Assembly: GCA_025642075.2 (NCBI GenBank)
Contig: JAODUO010001167.1
Coordinates: 53,501 to 117,500 of the forward strand
Direction of reading: 5' to 3'
DNA length: 64,000 bases
Source: Ridgeia piscesae
Lineage: Eukaryota > Annelida > Polychaeta > Sabellida > Siboglinidae
A model generated the notes under the pieces. It saw only the letters and a list, made by a program, of their open reading frames with translations, was not told the DNA's origin and searched no databases. Made by a program: the position numbers and the translations under genes. Positions 1-12,700 of the stretch are shown here, one piece after another; the first letter of the stretch is position 1, and the number at the start of each line of letters is the position of its first letter.

Positions 1-652
1 AGCATCCCTCTCTCCATTTTATTTCTTCCCTCTCCCACCCTTCTTCCCAACCTCCCTGTGTGTCCCTCTTCCTTTTTCCACTTGTGTTGTCTTCTCATCA
101 CCAATTGAATCTAATGGTAGATTGCATTATGCCAATGTTTGCTGCATTCATTGATTCTTAAAGCAGTTGTGCCAAATAGTATGCTCAGTTTTTGAATAAT
201 TGATCTAGATTAGTGTAGGGTACATATTTTGGAGCAGCCAATAGATGTTGTTATGACCACCAAAGGCAGTTCAAAAAGTCCAGGATGACAAACACTGGAT
301 AATAATAATAATGCATATTGTTTTCGTTATAAATTTGATAGAAGTGTGCATTTTACTTCCCAAAGGTTGTTAGATAAAAAATGGAAATGGGTAAAATACA
401 TGATATCAATAATATATTATTGGTGAGTTGAAACTAAATTAGTTAATTGTTTGTCTTATGCATCACTGTTGTTCAGATTAAAGACGAAAAGCAGGTGGTT
501 GATGATAGACTTTTGTGATGTGGATGCACCATACTGTCACTGATGTAAAATTTCTGAAGATTTTGGTTTCTGCATGTAATATGTCAGATCTCTTCTGGAT
601 GAATGGGACCAGTCACAGACAAGCTTGTACAGGCTGTCACACATGGATCTAT

Positions 653-903
653 GTGTGCACACACACGCATGCACGCACGCACGTGCACACACACACGGAC
701 ACACACACACACACACACACACATGGACACACGCACGCACTCACACACACATACACACACATGGACACACGCACGCACGCATGCACACACGCACACACAC
801 ACACACACACACACGGACACACGGGCACACTCACAAACACACACACACACACACCACACGCACACACGCACACGTGCACATGCGCACGTGCACACGCACA
901 CAT
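653..903. repeat. Compound (CA)n/(GCAC)n microsatellite
   Basis: About 250 bp of CA dinucleotides broken by GCAC, GGAC and GTGC variants. It gives open frames on both strands that read only as His/Thr or Cys/Val repeats, so it is not coding. Confidence 0.95.
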
Positions 904-3577
904 AATTTAAGGCCTGAGTGCCTTCACATTAGTAAATACCAGTTGCGCCGGCTCACCGGTGTAAAATATCTCCCTCTACTGACATAAACAGGAAAGGGAA
1001 CTATAATTCCACAAAGATGGGTAGTCATTCCCTCAAGCCACTTCCTGCTTGTAGGTTTGGGGGGAGGGCGCATTGGTAAAATAAGGTCACTTGTTCCTGG
1101 CTTGTGTATTTGTGGTTACAATGTGACAGGTCTCCTCTAAGAGTATGTCTGATGGGGCACACTTCATCATGTCAATAACCCAATGGGGTAGTGGGTGATT
1201 GAGCAACCCATATCCGCCCCTCTTGAGACGGTTGTGCTGGGCGTTCCCATGGCTATCAAAATAACAAATATCATGTTAGAGATAACATTATGATGAAAAT
1301 GGAATACACTGTATGTCAACAGATCTTATTTTAATAAGCTGCTAGAACAAATGTGACCCTTCCAGTTATTTCTCATGACAATATTCACGATACAGAATGG
1401 ATCCATTAATTATACCATTAAAACCAACCTGATTCCGCCTACACTAATGCAGGTGATCATACCTTCAAGTAATTATACAAGTAACCACAAGCAAACAGTT
1501 GTCTTTCTCTACAAAATGTCATATAGTACTTAAATATTCCAATTTCCCTGTGAAAAAAATAGTGAGCAAAAATTCCCAGAAAAGGGGAACCAGCTCAAAC
1601 TTACTTAATACTTTAAATATTATTTTGTAAGAAATTCACTTTGGAGCAATGAACAATTGATTCCACGTAATTATATATTCCATATAATTAAAACATTATT
1701 TTATTCGTATACACCCCTACCATGAAATGAATTTAAATGTGATCCAATTAACACAAGTAGGGAGTAGGAAGCCTTGTGCTGACCCCTAGTGGCTAGTGAA
1801 CCTGTTAAAACACATCCTCAGCTGCAGGCAAGCCCAGGGCTGACAGATGTGGCCCTCTAGTTATGTAGCACACTTCATTAGGTAACAAGTAATCAAACCA
1901 GCTGAGTCTGACACATTGGGGCCATAAATAACACCAGGGTGTACTCAGTGGCAGATTAAATGGGAACTGAGTACTCATTCACCTATGCAAAGTAAACACA
2001 GCACTTGGTATAATATTTACCATAACAGCACCTCTGGGTAATCTGTGACACCAACGCAATGAGATTGGTGCTTAGCGTTTTTTTTGTATTTGTGTTCATG
2101 TCAATCTCAGATCTGTAAAGTGAGGCACGTTTTTCACAAATTGTGTTTGATTTACATTCATATCTTGTCCTAACAAAGAATGGTTTACGGATGTGTGGTA
2201 GACTATACTTGAAAAATAATCAAGTTTGTCGTTACATTTATAAATCATCGTAACATTGAACCTTCGACATGTTTTCTTTTTCATAATTTACTTTTGCTTA
2301 GATGCGAAATGTGGTATGCCGTGATGATATTATTAATGAAACTGTTGCTTATATTCAAAAGTATGTGTAATCCCTTCTCTAGTATAAAACTAAACTTGAT
2401 AAGATATAGAATATGTTGTTTCAAATATGTATGTGGTTAAATTAAAATACACCAGTGCAAAGCCACTTTTTTAGTATAGTTTGTCAAAGACAGACCTGTA
2501 TTTTTTATGTAATACATATAATGGTTAGTACTTAACTATTATTTGTGTGCCTGTTATTAAAGATGTTTACTTTGTAGGTGTACCACATTTTGAGAATGTA
2601 CATGATTTATTGATTTAAATGGTGATGCACTGGGTTAGGCTAGGTATGTATTCATATACTCTACTAGTATGTTTTGTTACGCATGTGAAGACAGGACCAA
2701 TACACTGAATATATTGGTGTATATTTGGCCAAATATTAACATCAAACATTTTTAGATGCCGCATCTGAGAAATGCCAAACACAGTTATAAATATGCCAAA
2801 TAAGTGTATTTATATAAATTGTGTTTCTGACTACTACTTGGCTAAACATTTGCATGGTTAATTATTCAGTAAATGAGTGTAGTATCGATAGTAGAATTAT
2901 TATTATATAACTGTGGTAGTAGAAGTATGTCACCATATTTACATTGTATCTTTTCCAGTATTACTTAGGCCAACTTTGATAGCTGAAAACGAATCCAATG
3001 TTTGTGGGAAAAGGCATAAGTTAACCTCCCATAAGTGTGATAAACATTATGGAATTATTATGCATGTTGTATCTGATGTACTAATTTATTTTGTCTGAAA
3101 ACCAAAGTGAACTTTGCTACTTCCCCGGGTGTACTGGAGAATTATGGTTTACATTAATTTTTAAAATTGTTGATTATGTTTAGTGTATCTCTATACATAG
3201 TGATGAAGTGTATTAAGTTCAAAGTTCACTTGTTAATGTATGGTTTCATAAATGCATTATGCTTTATTAGGATTGGATTGTTTGTCCCTGGAAATTAATA
3301 TACAGAGCAATGATTTAAGATCAAATTGTGAGATACGCAACATTATTGGAACATGACCTAGGCAGATATTTTGGCTTATTTTTCAAGGCACTTTTTGATT
3401 AATTACTCATGTTTCAACCAGTAATATGTTTTTATTTCAAAGAAACAGTATGCATATAAAATAAATAGATGTATGCATACATTTGTAATGGATAATGTAA
3501 TTCATAGACTCATCAATTCCAGTCATAATGCTAAAAATAGTGTGCGTTCTGAGTATACACACACATGTATAACATTA

Positions 3578-3578
<1 letters not shown>

Positions 3579-3622
<44 letters not shown>
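3579..3622. repeat. (TA)n/(TG)n microsatellite
   Basis: A pure TA run followed by a short TG run, flanked by an imperfect palindrome of ACACAC and GTGTGT tracts. Confidence 0.9.
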
Positions 3623-4159
3623 AATATACACACACCTGTACATGAATTGATATTAGCAGCACACATTTGGCTAGCGCTACATTACATAGACAGACTGTTC
3701 ACTATTAATTGTTATATACAACAATAAATTGCAAAACACTGCAAACAGATGAGACCATTCACTGCCTGTCTGCTGCCACAACGTCTTTGTATGTAGACAC
3801 AACAAGGCACTGCAACTAGTCTGTTGGCTGTTGCCCAAGGGATGTTACTGGTATGTCCTCACCTGCCTGTGTCACTCCCACAGCACTGGCAGTTGTTGGG
3901 GAGGATAACACATGATCTTGACGCATGTGTTAATCTTGAGGGAATGTTTACATGAAGACAGTGCTGCTCAGTAGTCAATATATCTCAAGGGTCCAGGCAA
4001 CTAGCTGTGATGGGTGTGCTTTGTAGAAAGGACCTCTGATACCTACACGAATGAGAGTAGTTGATGAGGTTTTTAGACGTACGAAAACCTAACTTGTGAC
4101 TGGGATAATGTTGCCAATTGACAGCATGCTGGTGCTTCATACATTCAGTTGCATCTCAT

Positions 4160-4540
4160 TCCTATGTCCCTACTTATTGCCTTTTCTCTTCATCCCCCTA
4201 ACTTGTCATCCCTCTTCCCTTCCCTCCCTTCCCTTCATCTTTCTCCACTGCAGTCGCTATATTCATATACCCCATGCCATGCTTTCCCTGCCTGCCTTCC
4301 TCCCACTATTCCTCCCTCCCTCTCCTTCCTTCCTTTGACCTCTTTCCCCTCTATTCATCATTCTCTCCCACTGTACGTGTTCATCCCTCTCTCCTCACCA
4401 TCCACCAATCTCCCTCTTTTCATGCTTGTTTCCCTACGTTCCTCTCCCTCATTCATCCTTCCTTTACTCTCCTTCCCATCTTCGCTCTCATTTATCTTTA
4501 TCATCCTATCTCCATCCATCCATTCCTGCTCACATCCCAC
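4160..4540. repeat. Pyrimidine-rich (C/T) low-complexity tract
   Basis: The plus strand is strongly C/T biased, with CCTCCCTT-type motifs, so the minus strand is purine-rich. It runs directly into the AT microsatellite and resumes as CTCT after it. Confidence 0.8.
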
Positions 4541-4743
<203 letters not shown>

Positions 4744-5583
4744 TCTCTACTCTATTCTCTAATCTACTCTCTCTCCCTCTCTGTCTCCCCTGTGTCTCTA
4801 TCTGTCTCTCTATCTCCCCATCTCTATCAATCTCCCCCTCTCTACTCTCAGTTTCTCTTAATCTATCTCTCTCTCCCTCTCTATCCCCCCCTGGCATCTG
4901 TCTCTACTATTATTTTATTACTCGGATACTAGCTGTTTGCAAACTGTGTGTTCAACAATGACTGTGATTTGGAAGTATATTTCAAACAAAGAAATATAAA
5001 TAGCCAGCCAAATCTGCAGTGAACGCATGTGCTTACATGTACGCAAACTTTTGCTGTTATGTTTCCAGTTCAAATGTTCATGCCCCAATCATGTTCACTG
5101 TCTGATTACTTCAACTGTAAGTGAGCTAGGTCAATGATTTATGAACCATTGGAAAGCTTGATATATCTTCTTTCCAATGGTTGGTCAAACTCTATTTTGT
5201 TATTTTGAGGAATGCAACTTGATGTATTGTTATACATAATACATATATAAACATGAAAAACAAAAACGTGTGTGTGTGTTTTCATATGTTAAAGTACGAA
5301 GTAATCCTCTGTACATTCTATACAAGGGTCAAGGTCGTCAACACATGAGTATCACTAGAATGTCAGTTTGCTGCAGAAGTTACACCATTCTTTGTATGAT
5401 TAACTCAACAGTTTTGTTTGTGACTGCTTATCTTCTTGAATTCGCAGAAATCTGAGTGATCAGGAATTTTTGTTGTTAGACATAACTGTATGTGTGAAAT
5501 AGTTCATTTTTTCTGAGCATTTACGAAGTCATCAGGTTCCTCTGAAGGGAGGACCTCATCTAATTGTGACAACATTCTCATGT

Positions 5584-5754
5584 CTCTGTTCTGTTCTGTT
5601 CTGTTCTGTTCTGTTCTGTTCTGTTCTGTTCTGTTCTGTTCTGTTCTGTTCTGTTCTGTTCTGTTCTGTTCTGTTCTGTTCTGTTCTGTTCTGTTCTGTT
5701 CTGTTCTGTTCTGTTCTGTTCTGTTCTGTTCTGTTCTGTTCTGTTCTGTTCTGC
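5584..5754. repeat. (CTGTT)n pentanucleotide microsatellite
   Basis: About 34 perfect copies of the 5-bp unit CTGTT, ending about 100 bp before the acceptor of the first SAM exon of SARM1. Perfect copies suggest a young, fast-changing locus. The open frames across it (FCSVL or RTEQN repeats) are artefacts. Confidence 0.97.
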
Positions 5755-5851
5755 GTCTGATTGCATTATTTATTGTACAGCAATCTCTGATCATGTTATA
5801 CAATTGTTATTTTTTATTTTGTAATAATATTTCAACATTTTATGTTTTCAG

Positions 5852-5976
5852 ATTGGCTTCTGTGAGTACACCCAGGCCTTCTCCGACTATCAGGTTGACG
5901 GTGACCTTCTCCTGACCTTGGTTAATGAAAGTCTCCGGGATGACCTCAAGATGAACAATGGAATCACACGGAAAAG
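5852..5976 (+). CDS. SARM1: SARM1 exon: first part of SAM1
   Basis: Acceptor TTTTCAG, donor AAAAG/GTACAA, ending in phase 2. It encodes [20 protein letters not shown] and then a segment ending NNGITRKR, the core of SAM1. The motif QVDGDLLL is shared with vertebrate SARM1. Confidence 0.93.
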
Positions 5977-8900
5977 GTACAAAGCATAATTGTTATATTT
6001 TTATATTGTTAAGCAATTTATTAACGCTGTTGATATAATTTTTATAGATAAGTTTGATTGGTAGAAATATAACATTATGCTCACATCTAATCCATGGAAA
6101 ATTAAAATCATTTGCTAAGACTGAAGTTATTGTATTATAGACAAATTTACACTGTACTCCCTATCATCATGTGGTGTGCATTTGTCATCCAAAATATGTG
6201 TCAAAAATGACTTTAAAAACCCCTTTGCTCTCAGTCACCTATGTCTCTGAATGTTTACATTATGTAATTACATAAATACAGCTCAGTATCAAAAGCCAGT
6301 ATGACTTTTATTTTGAATTTGTTATAGCTTTGCACTTGCTAGCTATTTATTTAGACTATGTCGGATGTTTGTACTTAAATTAGTAATTTTAATTTTTTTA
6401 TTTATTTAATAGTTTTTTTAAATAATATTAGAAATTAAATGATTTTATTTATATATTTTTATTTAATTTGTGTTACGTTATATCAATATAATATTATGTG
6501 TATTACATTATATTGAATGTATATGTCTATATTAACTTCTAGTGGGCACTTTCTTGTATTGTACAGCACCATAGAAGTACTGCACCATAGAAAATTATTA
6601 TATAAATATGGTGCTATATAAATCAATAAACATTTACGTTTACGAAATGTTACCGGGTAGAAACTCTGACAGTGACTATATTTGTTTCAGATTTCTACGA
6701 GAGCTTGGTCGGTTAAAGGAAACTGCAGATTACCAGTCATGTGACCCAACAAAGCTTGATTCCTGGCTGAAGGAACTCGGCCACGAGTTTTGCCAGCATT
6801 CCTACTCAATGCTGAAAGGTGGCGCTGATCGCTGTGTCTTGCGATGGCTCACAGATGAACAACTACAGAGGGATTGTGGGATTGATAACGGAATTCATCG
6901 GATGAAAATAATCGAGGCCTCCAAGAGTAAGTAAATGTATTGGCTGTGGTTAAACAGGTCTTTGTTTTTATTGCTTGTTGCTTTTGTTTGTAAACACATA
7001 CAACAGGTATCGACAATTACTTCAGTACAACATATACCGAAAAATATAACTTGAATACATTAGAAATTACCATATATTTTAATTACATTAATCTACATGG
7101 AGTAATGCTATTTACCAGCTACAGTTCTGATTATTATATAATATGTAATAATGACCAAGCCATTATACTGTTCTTGGTAGATGTTGATACTATGATTTGA
7201 ATGCATATAATTTGTTTAACATACATTTTAGAATCAGTGGCATTATTGAAGTAACATTACTGGAATGAGGACATTACATAATTAAAGTAAACCTATAAAT
7301 AAAATGGAAAACATTTTGTGTAGCTGACTTTTCCAGTGTGATAACTGTAGTTGCTCACCCAAACTATGGCGATGTTCGGATAGGCTACCATTTTGCTGTA
7401 TAAAAATGTTGAGTGGCAATTTGGTGGAAAGTTAAGCTGGGTTGAGAGAAGTTTGGTTAGAATCCTCTTGCTCAAATGTTTGGTTAGAATCCTCAAACCA
7501 AAAATCATTTGGTTCTCTCCACATTGCCTCAGTTAACCATGACTACTGCACTGTAGAGAATACACATGTGTGAATATATTAGAGCCTGCTCAGTATTTAT
7601 CGCATGAATTTTTCCCAAGACGTTCAAGATGTTGCAATTAGCAAATCTTCCCGGGGTGATATGTAAGCCTCTTAGCAGTTCTGGTAACAATTTAAAAAGG
7701 TAAATAAGGCAAGTTCTTAAATAGCGCAATATCCAATACGTAGGATTCCTCAAAGTGCTTTACATTTTACACCCTGGCAAGCAAAAACAATCTCAGTTTC
7801 TCTGGGAAGCCACCAGCCATGCTGCAATTAATGTGCGAAAACTATTTGTACACAGATATCCACCACTATCTATAGCAATGTACTCATTCATACAGACGAG
7901 TGACCTGGTGCAATGCAGAGTGAAAAAAAACGTGCCCAAGGTTTTACACGGGAACACAGGATTTGAACCCAAGTTCTCTTTGTTGACAATCAAAAAATCT
8001 AGCGATTGCACCATTGTGCTACTACTAGATAGCTTGCTAAATGTAACACTTGAGTGTGACACGTACTTTATCTCTCTACCTGTATTGATGACAGAGTTGT
8101 CCCAGTACCCGATGACACCTGTCTGCATGATCCCAGGCATCGACCCAGCCAAGACACTCGACTGTTTCATCAGCTACCGCCGGGCAACAGGATCACAACT
8201 GGCCAGGTACGTCCATAAGACAGCCGTAGAATACCACCATCTACTCTTGTAATACACCCGCAAGTAACATGCACATCCTACTCTTTGCGCAGATCTAGTA
8301 AAACTCTACAATAGTTTTACTATGTATATTTTAATAACATAAAAGGTATTTTTGACTCAGAGATCATGTTAAATGTTGGTTCTTTCTCAATTTGGGACCA
8401 CCCTCAGTGCTGGCGTAGAAAGGTCGATTTTGCAATAATGGGCTAAAAAAGGCTGACAAGTTTAATGAAAACACTGTAACCATGATACCTACAGACTTCT
8501 CAGTTATCACATCACAGGAGACAGCTAGAACTAGAAGACATGTGATCGCAACAGATCAGGTTAGAGTGTTAGTTAACCCAAAGCTGAATACATCATGTGT
8601 GACCAGTAATAGCGATCGGTTCCGTCTTCTCCCACCAGTTTGCTCAAGGTACACTTGCAAGTGCGTGGCTTCTCCGTGTTTCTCGACATTGAGAAGCTGC
8701 GAGCGGGGAAGTTTGATGATAACCTGTTGAACAGTGTCCGCAATGCCCGGAACTTCATCCTCGTGTTGACCCCCAACTCCCTTGACCGGTGCGTCGCCGA
8801 CACAGAACTCAAAGACTGGGTGCACAGGGTAGGTCATTGCTCCCTCATTTTTGTTTTCCTCTTGTTGTCCATGTCATCAGGGGTGAGGTTGCCATGGTTA

Positions 8901-9710
8901 CTGTCAGCTTTCTTCGCCTTTTCTTTCTTCTCCCCACTTTTCTTTCACTGTGTTCTCTATCAACAGTCTCCAACTTCTATCTTTTGCTGTTGTTCTCCAT
9001 TCTCCTGCCTCTCTTTCCAGCCATCTCTTAATGCAGATCTCCCATTACATTCTCGGTCTTCCTCGCATCCCTTTTCCCTTCATCAGCTCTCTTTGCCAAT
9101 TTTTCATCTCCCATTCTTTACACATGTCTGGCCCTTTCAACCTACTCCTCACCAGTTTATCATTAAAACTTTCCTTCACTCCAACCTTCACTGATTATGC
9201 TCCTTGATTATGTGTCCAACAACCTGCTTTTGCCTCTTCTTCCATTGACCCATTCAGAGATCATTTCATTTCAGTTTTAAGCAAAGTATCCCTGGTAAAG
9301 TTGCATTCACCTGCAGAGCACAAAATTCAGTATTGCCAAACAATAACTAAGTTCGCCATCAAAATGTAGTGCATGTTTCTTGTCTGCCACCAGTTACGTT
9401 AAATCTTTCAATAAACCCAATCGTTCATCCATGTTTGACCTTTTATGTTGTCATCATTAGTCTAAGAACCCCTTTTGTTAACTACTTCCTTACCAATATA
9501 CATCTTGGTAAGTTCTATGTATAAGTACTAGATGTGCCAATTGTATACATGATGTTTATATTTTACCCTATTTTAATAATTTCATTTGAACGCTTGTTCA
9601 ATTTTGTATGACCTATTTATGTTTATTATTTACATATTTATTTTTTACTTGAACCTCATAATTGTTTTAATTGTGTTCTATGTATCGTACTTTTATAAGT
9701 TTGAATTGTA

Positions 9711-9794
<84 letters not shown>

Positions 9795-12700
9795 TTATTA
9801 CAGATACAAATTCATAAAATACAATTCAAACTTATAAAAATACAATACATAGAACACAATTAAAACAATTATGAGGTACAAGTAAACAAATATGTAAATA
9901 GTTAACATAAATAGGTCATACAAAATTTAATAAGTGTTAAAATGTAATTATTAAAATAGTGTAAAATACAAACATCATATATATATATATATATTATAGT
10001 ATTTATGTGACAAACCAGTTTCATGTGTTCTTTACCCTGAAGCAATCGTGTATTCTGTGTTGCCCATTATTTAATGTGTATAAAGTTGCTACATGTACCA
10101 TAGATTTATAGTCTTCTCGTGATTAGCAAATAAGTTCCTATGAAGATGCTCAACCAGTGTGTGTCATGTGACAGGAAGTAGTGGCTGCCATTGAGGGAGG
10201 ATGCAACATAATTCCAGTCATGGACAACTTCCAGTGGCCCCTGCCGGAAACTCTCCCAGACGACATGCGACCAGTGTGCTTCTTCAACGGCATCAGGTAG
10301 GACAGCCATCTTTGTTACAGACTACCCAGAATTCTTCTCAGTAAAACAAGAAAGTATTTCTGTTTTATATTTCAGTCAGATTGACCTTTTTCTTGTCCAG
10401 GTTTCAGTTTTATTAAACTCGCCAACATGTGACTTCAGTTGCGTAGAGTCAGTGTTGTCTTGACATCTGTTGGCAGTTAATGTGATAAAGACAGCTGAAA
10501 ACTTCTAACGTAACAGAAAAATAAATTTGACTGTGAAATAGAAAAGGACAGATAATCTTTTGTTATAGTCTAAACAGTTTATAGTCTACAAACGTGAAGA
10601 CTAGTATATTTCTTGTCAGTGTAATTCTGTGGGTTGGATCTCTTTGAATATTTAACAGTTGAATTCCCTGGTGATATTTTCATTTGATATGTATGTATTG
10701 AAACAAAATGTAGATTTGAGATGCAGTGAAGCTCTAAACATTAGCACCACATGTGGGAGGTCTAGATTTAGCAACCATATCATCTGACGATATTACATGC
10801 AAAAGTTGGCTTAAGAGACAAAACTGCAAAAGAGGATGTGTAAGAACATCTTTAGGAATAAGACCAGTAGATGTCGATGATTATCAAGAAGAAATATGGT
10901 AAATGGGCCTAGAACGAATACGGCAAGATAGATAGCTGAGCAGGATAGTTTGGAGAACTGTGTAGACAGAATTGAGAAAACATACATGAGAGGGAAACTT
11001 AGAGCAGTACACAGGAGATTAGAAAAAATCTGGAGTTTGTTTCGACTAAAGTTTTACAAGTCACCAGTTTGAATAAAATATTATTGTAAACTGTTCCCGG
11101 TGTCTGGGCGACGACAACACAACTATAAGTAAGTGTGATATACTCGCAGTTTGTTGTCGTCTTTCTTGCCCCACACACGTATCACATCGGAATGACTGCT
11201 ACTGCGACGACCTAGTTATAATGACGACGATTGGACGTTGCATCATAGGTTTTTATTCACAGTAACAGCACAGTGTACAATGTTTGCAGCCCTTATATAC
11301 CTAACAGAGGGGGCATTCCAGGGTGTTGCCCCAACTACCTAAGCTGAAACTATCTGCTACCATGAGTGGGTCTGGCCTACCACATTCTTTCCTCCTTATG
11401 ATGTTTAATACTGCAGACATTGTACACTGCTGGTACTGTGAATAAAGACCTATGATGCAATGTCCAATCGTCATCATACCAGGCCGTCGCAGTAGCAGTC
11501 ATTCTGATGTGACACATGTGTGGGGCAAGAAAGACGACAACAAACCGAAAATATATATCACACTTACTTATAGTTGTGTTGTCATCGCCCAGACACCGGT
11601 GAACCAGGAACCGTTTACGACAATATACGTAAAAAAACATTAATAATTTCTATGTGAAGGAAACAGCGAGTTTTTAATGAACGCTCTTTCTAATCCAAGG
11701 AAGCTTATCAGTTCACTGTTATTAATAGTAAATGGTAACCTCCATGAGATATGTCCACTTGTCATGTGACAAAAAGATGGTCAGCAGCACCTGTCATGTG
11801 TTTCCTGTCAACACCCCACTTGATGATGTCACCATGTGTATATTGTCACTCATGTACTGGTTCATGCAATCAACTGCATTGTCAATAGGAGACAGATTAC
11901 AGGTTATTGTAACAATTTCATCATTGTCAGTGACTTTCTTCAGATAACAATCACTAGATGACTCAGAATTATTCTGCTCAGTGATGACAGAGTTGTCATT
12001 CTGATCAGTGATTACAGAGTTGTCATTCTGCTCAGTGATAACAGAATGGTTATTCTGCTCAGTGATGACAGAATGGTCATTCTGCTCAGTGATGACAGAG
12101 TGGTCATTCTGCTCAGTGATGACAGAGTTGTCATTCTGCTCAGTGAGTACAGAGTTGTCATTCTGCTCAGTGATGACAGGGTTGTTATTCTGCTCAGTGA
12201 TGACAGTGGTTATACTGCTCAGCGATGACAGAGTTGTTATTCTGCTCACTGGTGACAGAGTTGTTATTCTGCTCAGTGATGACAGTGGTTATACTGCTCA
12301 GCGATGACAGAGTTGTTATTCTGCTCACTGGTGACAGAGTTGTTATTCTGCTCAGTGATGACAGTGGTTATACTGCTCAGCGATGACAGAGTTGTTATTC
12401 TGCTCACTGGTGACAGAGTTGTTATTCTGCTCAGTGATGACAGTAGTTATACTGCTCAGTGATGACGGAGTTGTTATTCTGCTCACTGGTGACAGAGTTG
12501 TTATTCTGCTCAGTGATGACATAGTTGTTATTCTGCTCACTGGTGACAGAGTTGTTATTCTGCTCAGTGATGACAGTAGTTATACTGCTCAGTGATGATG
12601 GAGTTGTTATTCTGCTCACTGGTGACAGAGTTGTCATTCTGCTCAGTGATGACAGTAGTTATACTGCTCAGTGATGACGGAGTTGTTATTCTGCTCACTG

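Noticed and set aside
5504..5803. RTEQN-repeat protein on the minus strand
   Set aside because: It is a translation of the CTGTT microsatellite.
7755..8252. A 165-aa gene including the start of the SARM1 TIR domain
   Set aside because: The 5' two thirds is the reverse strand of a SINE copy. Only 8095-8206 is exon.
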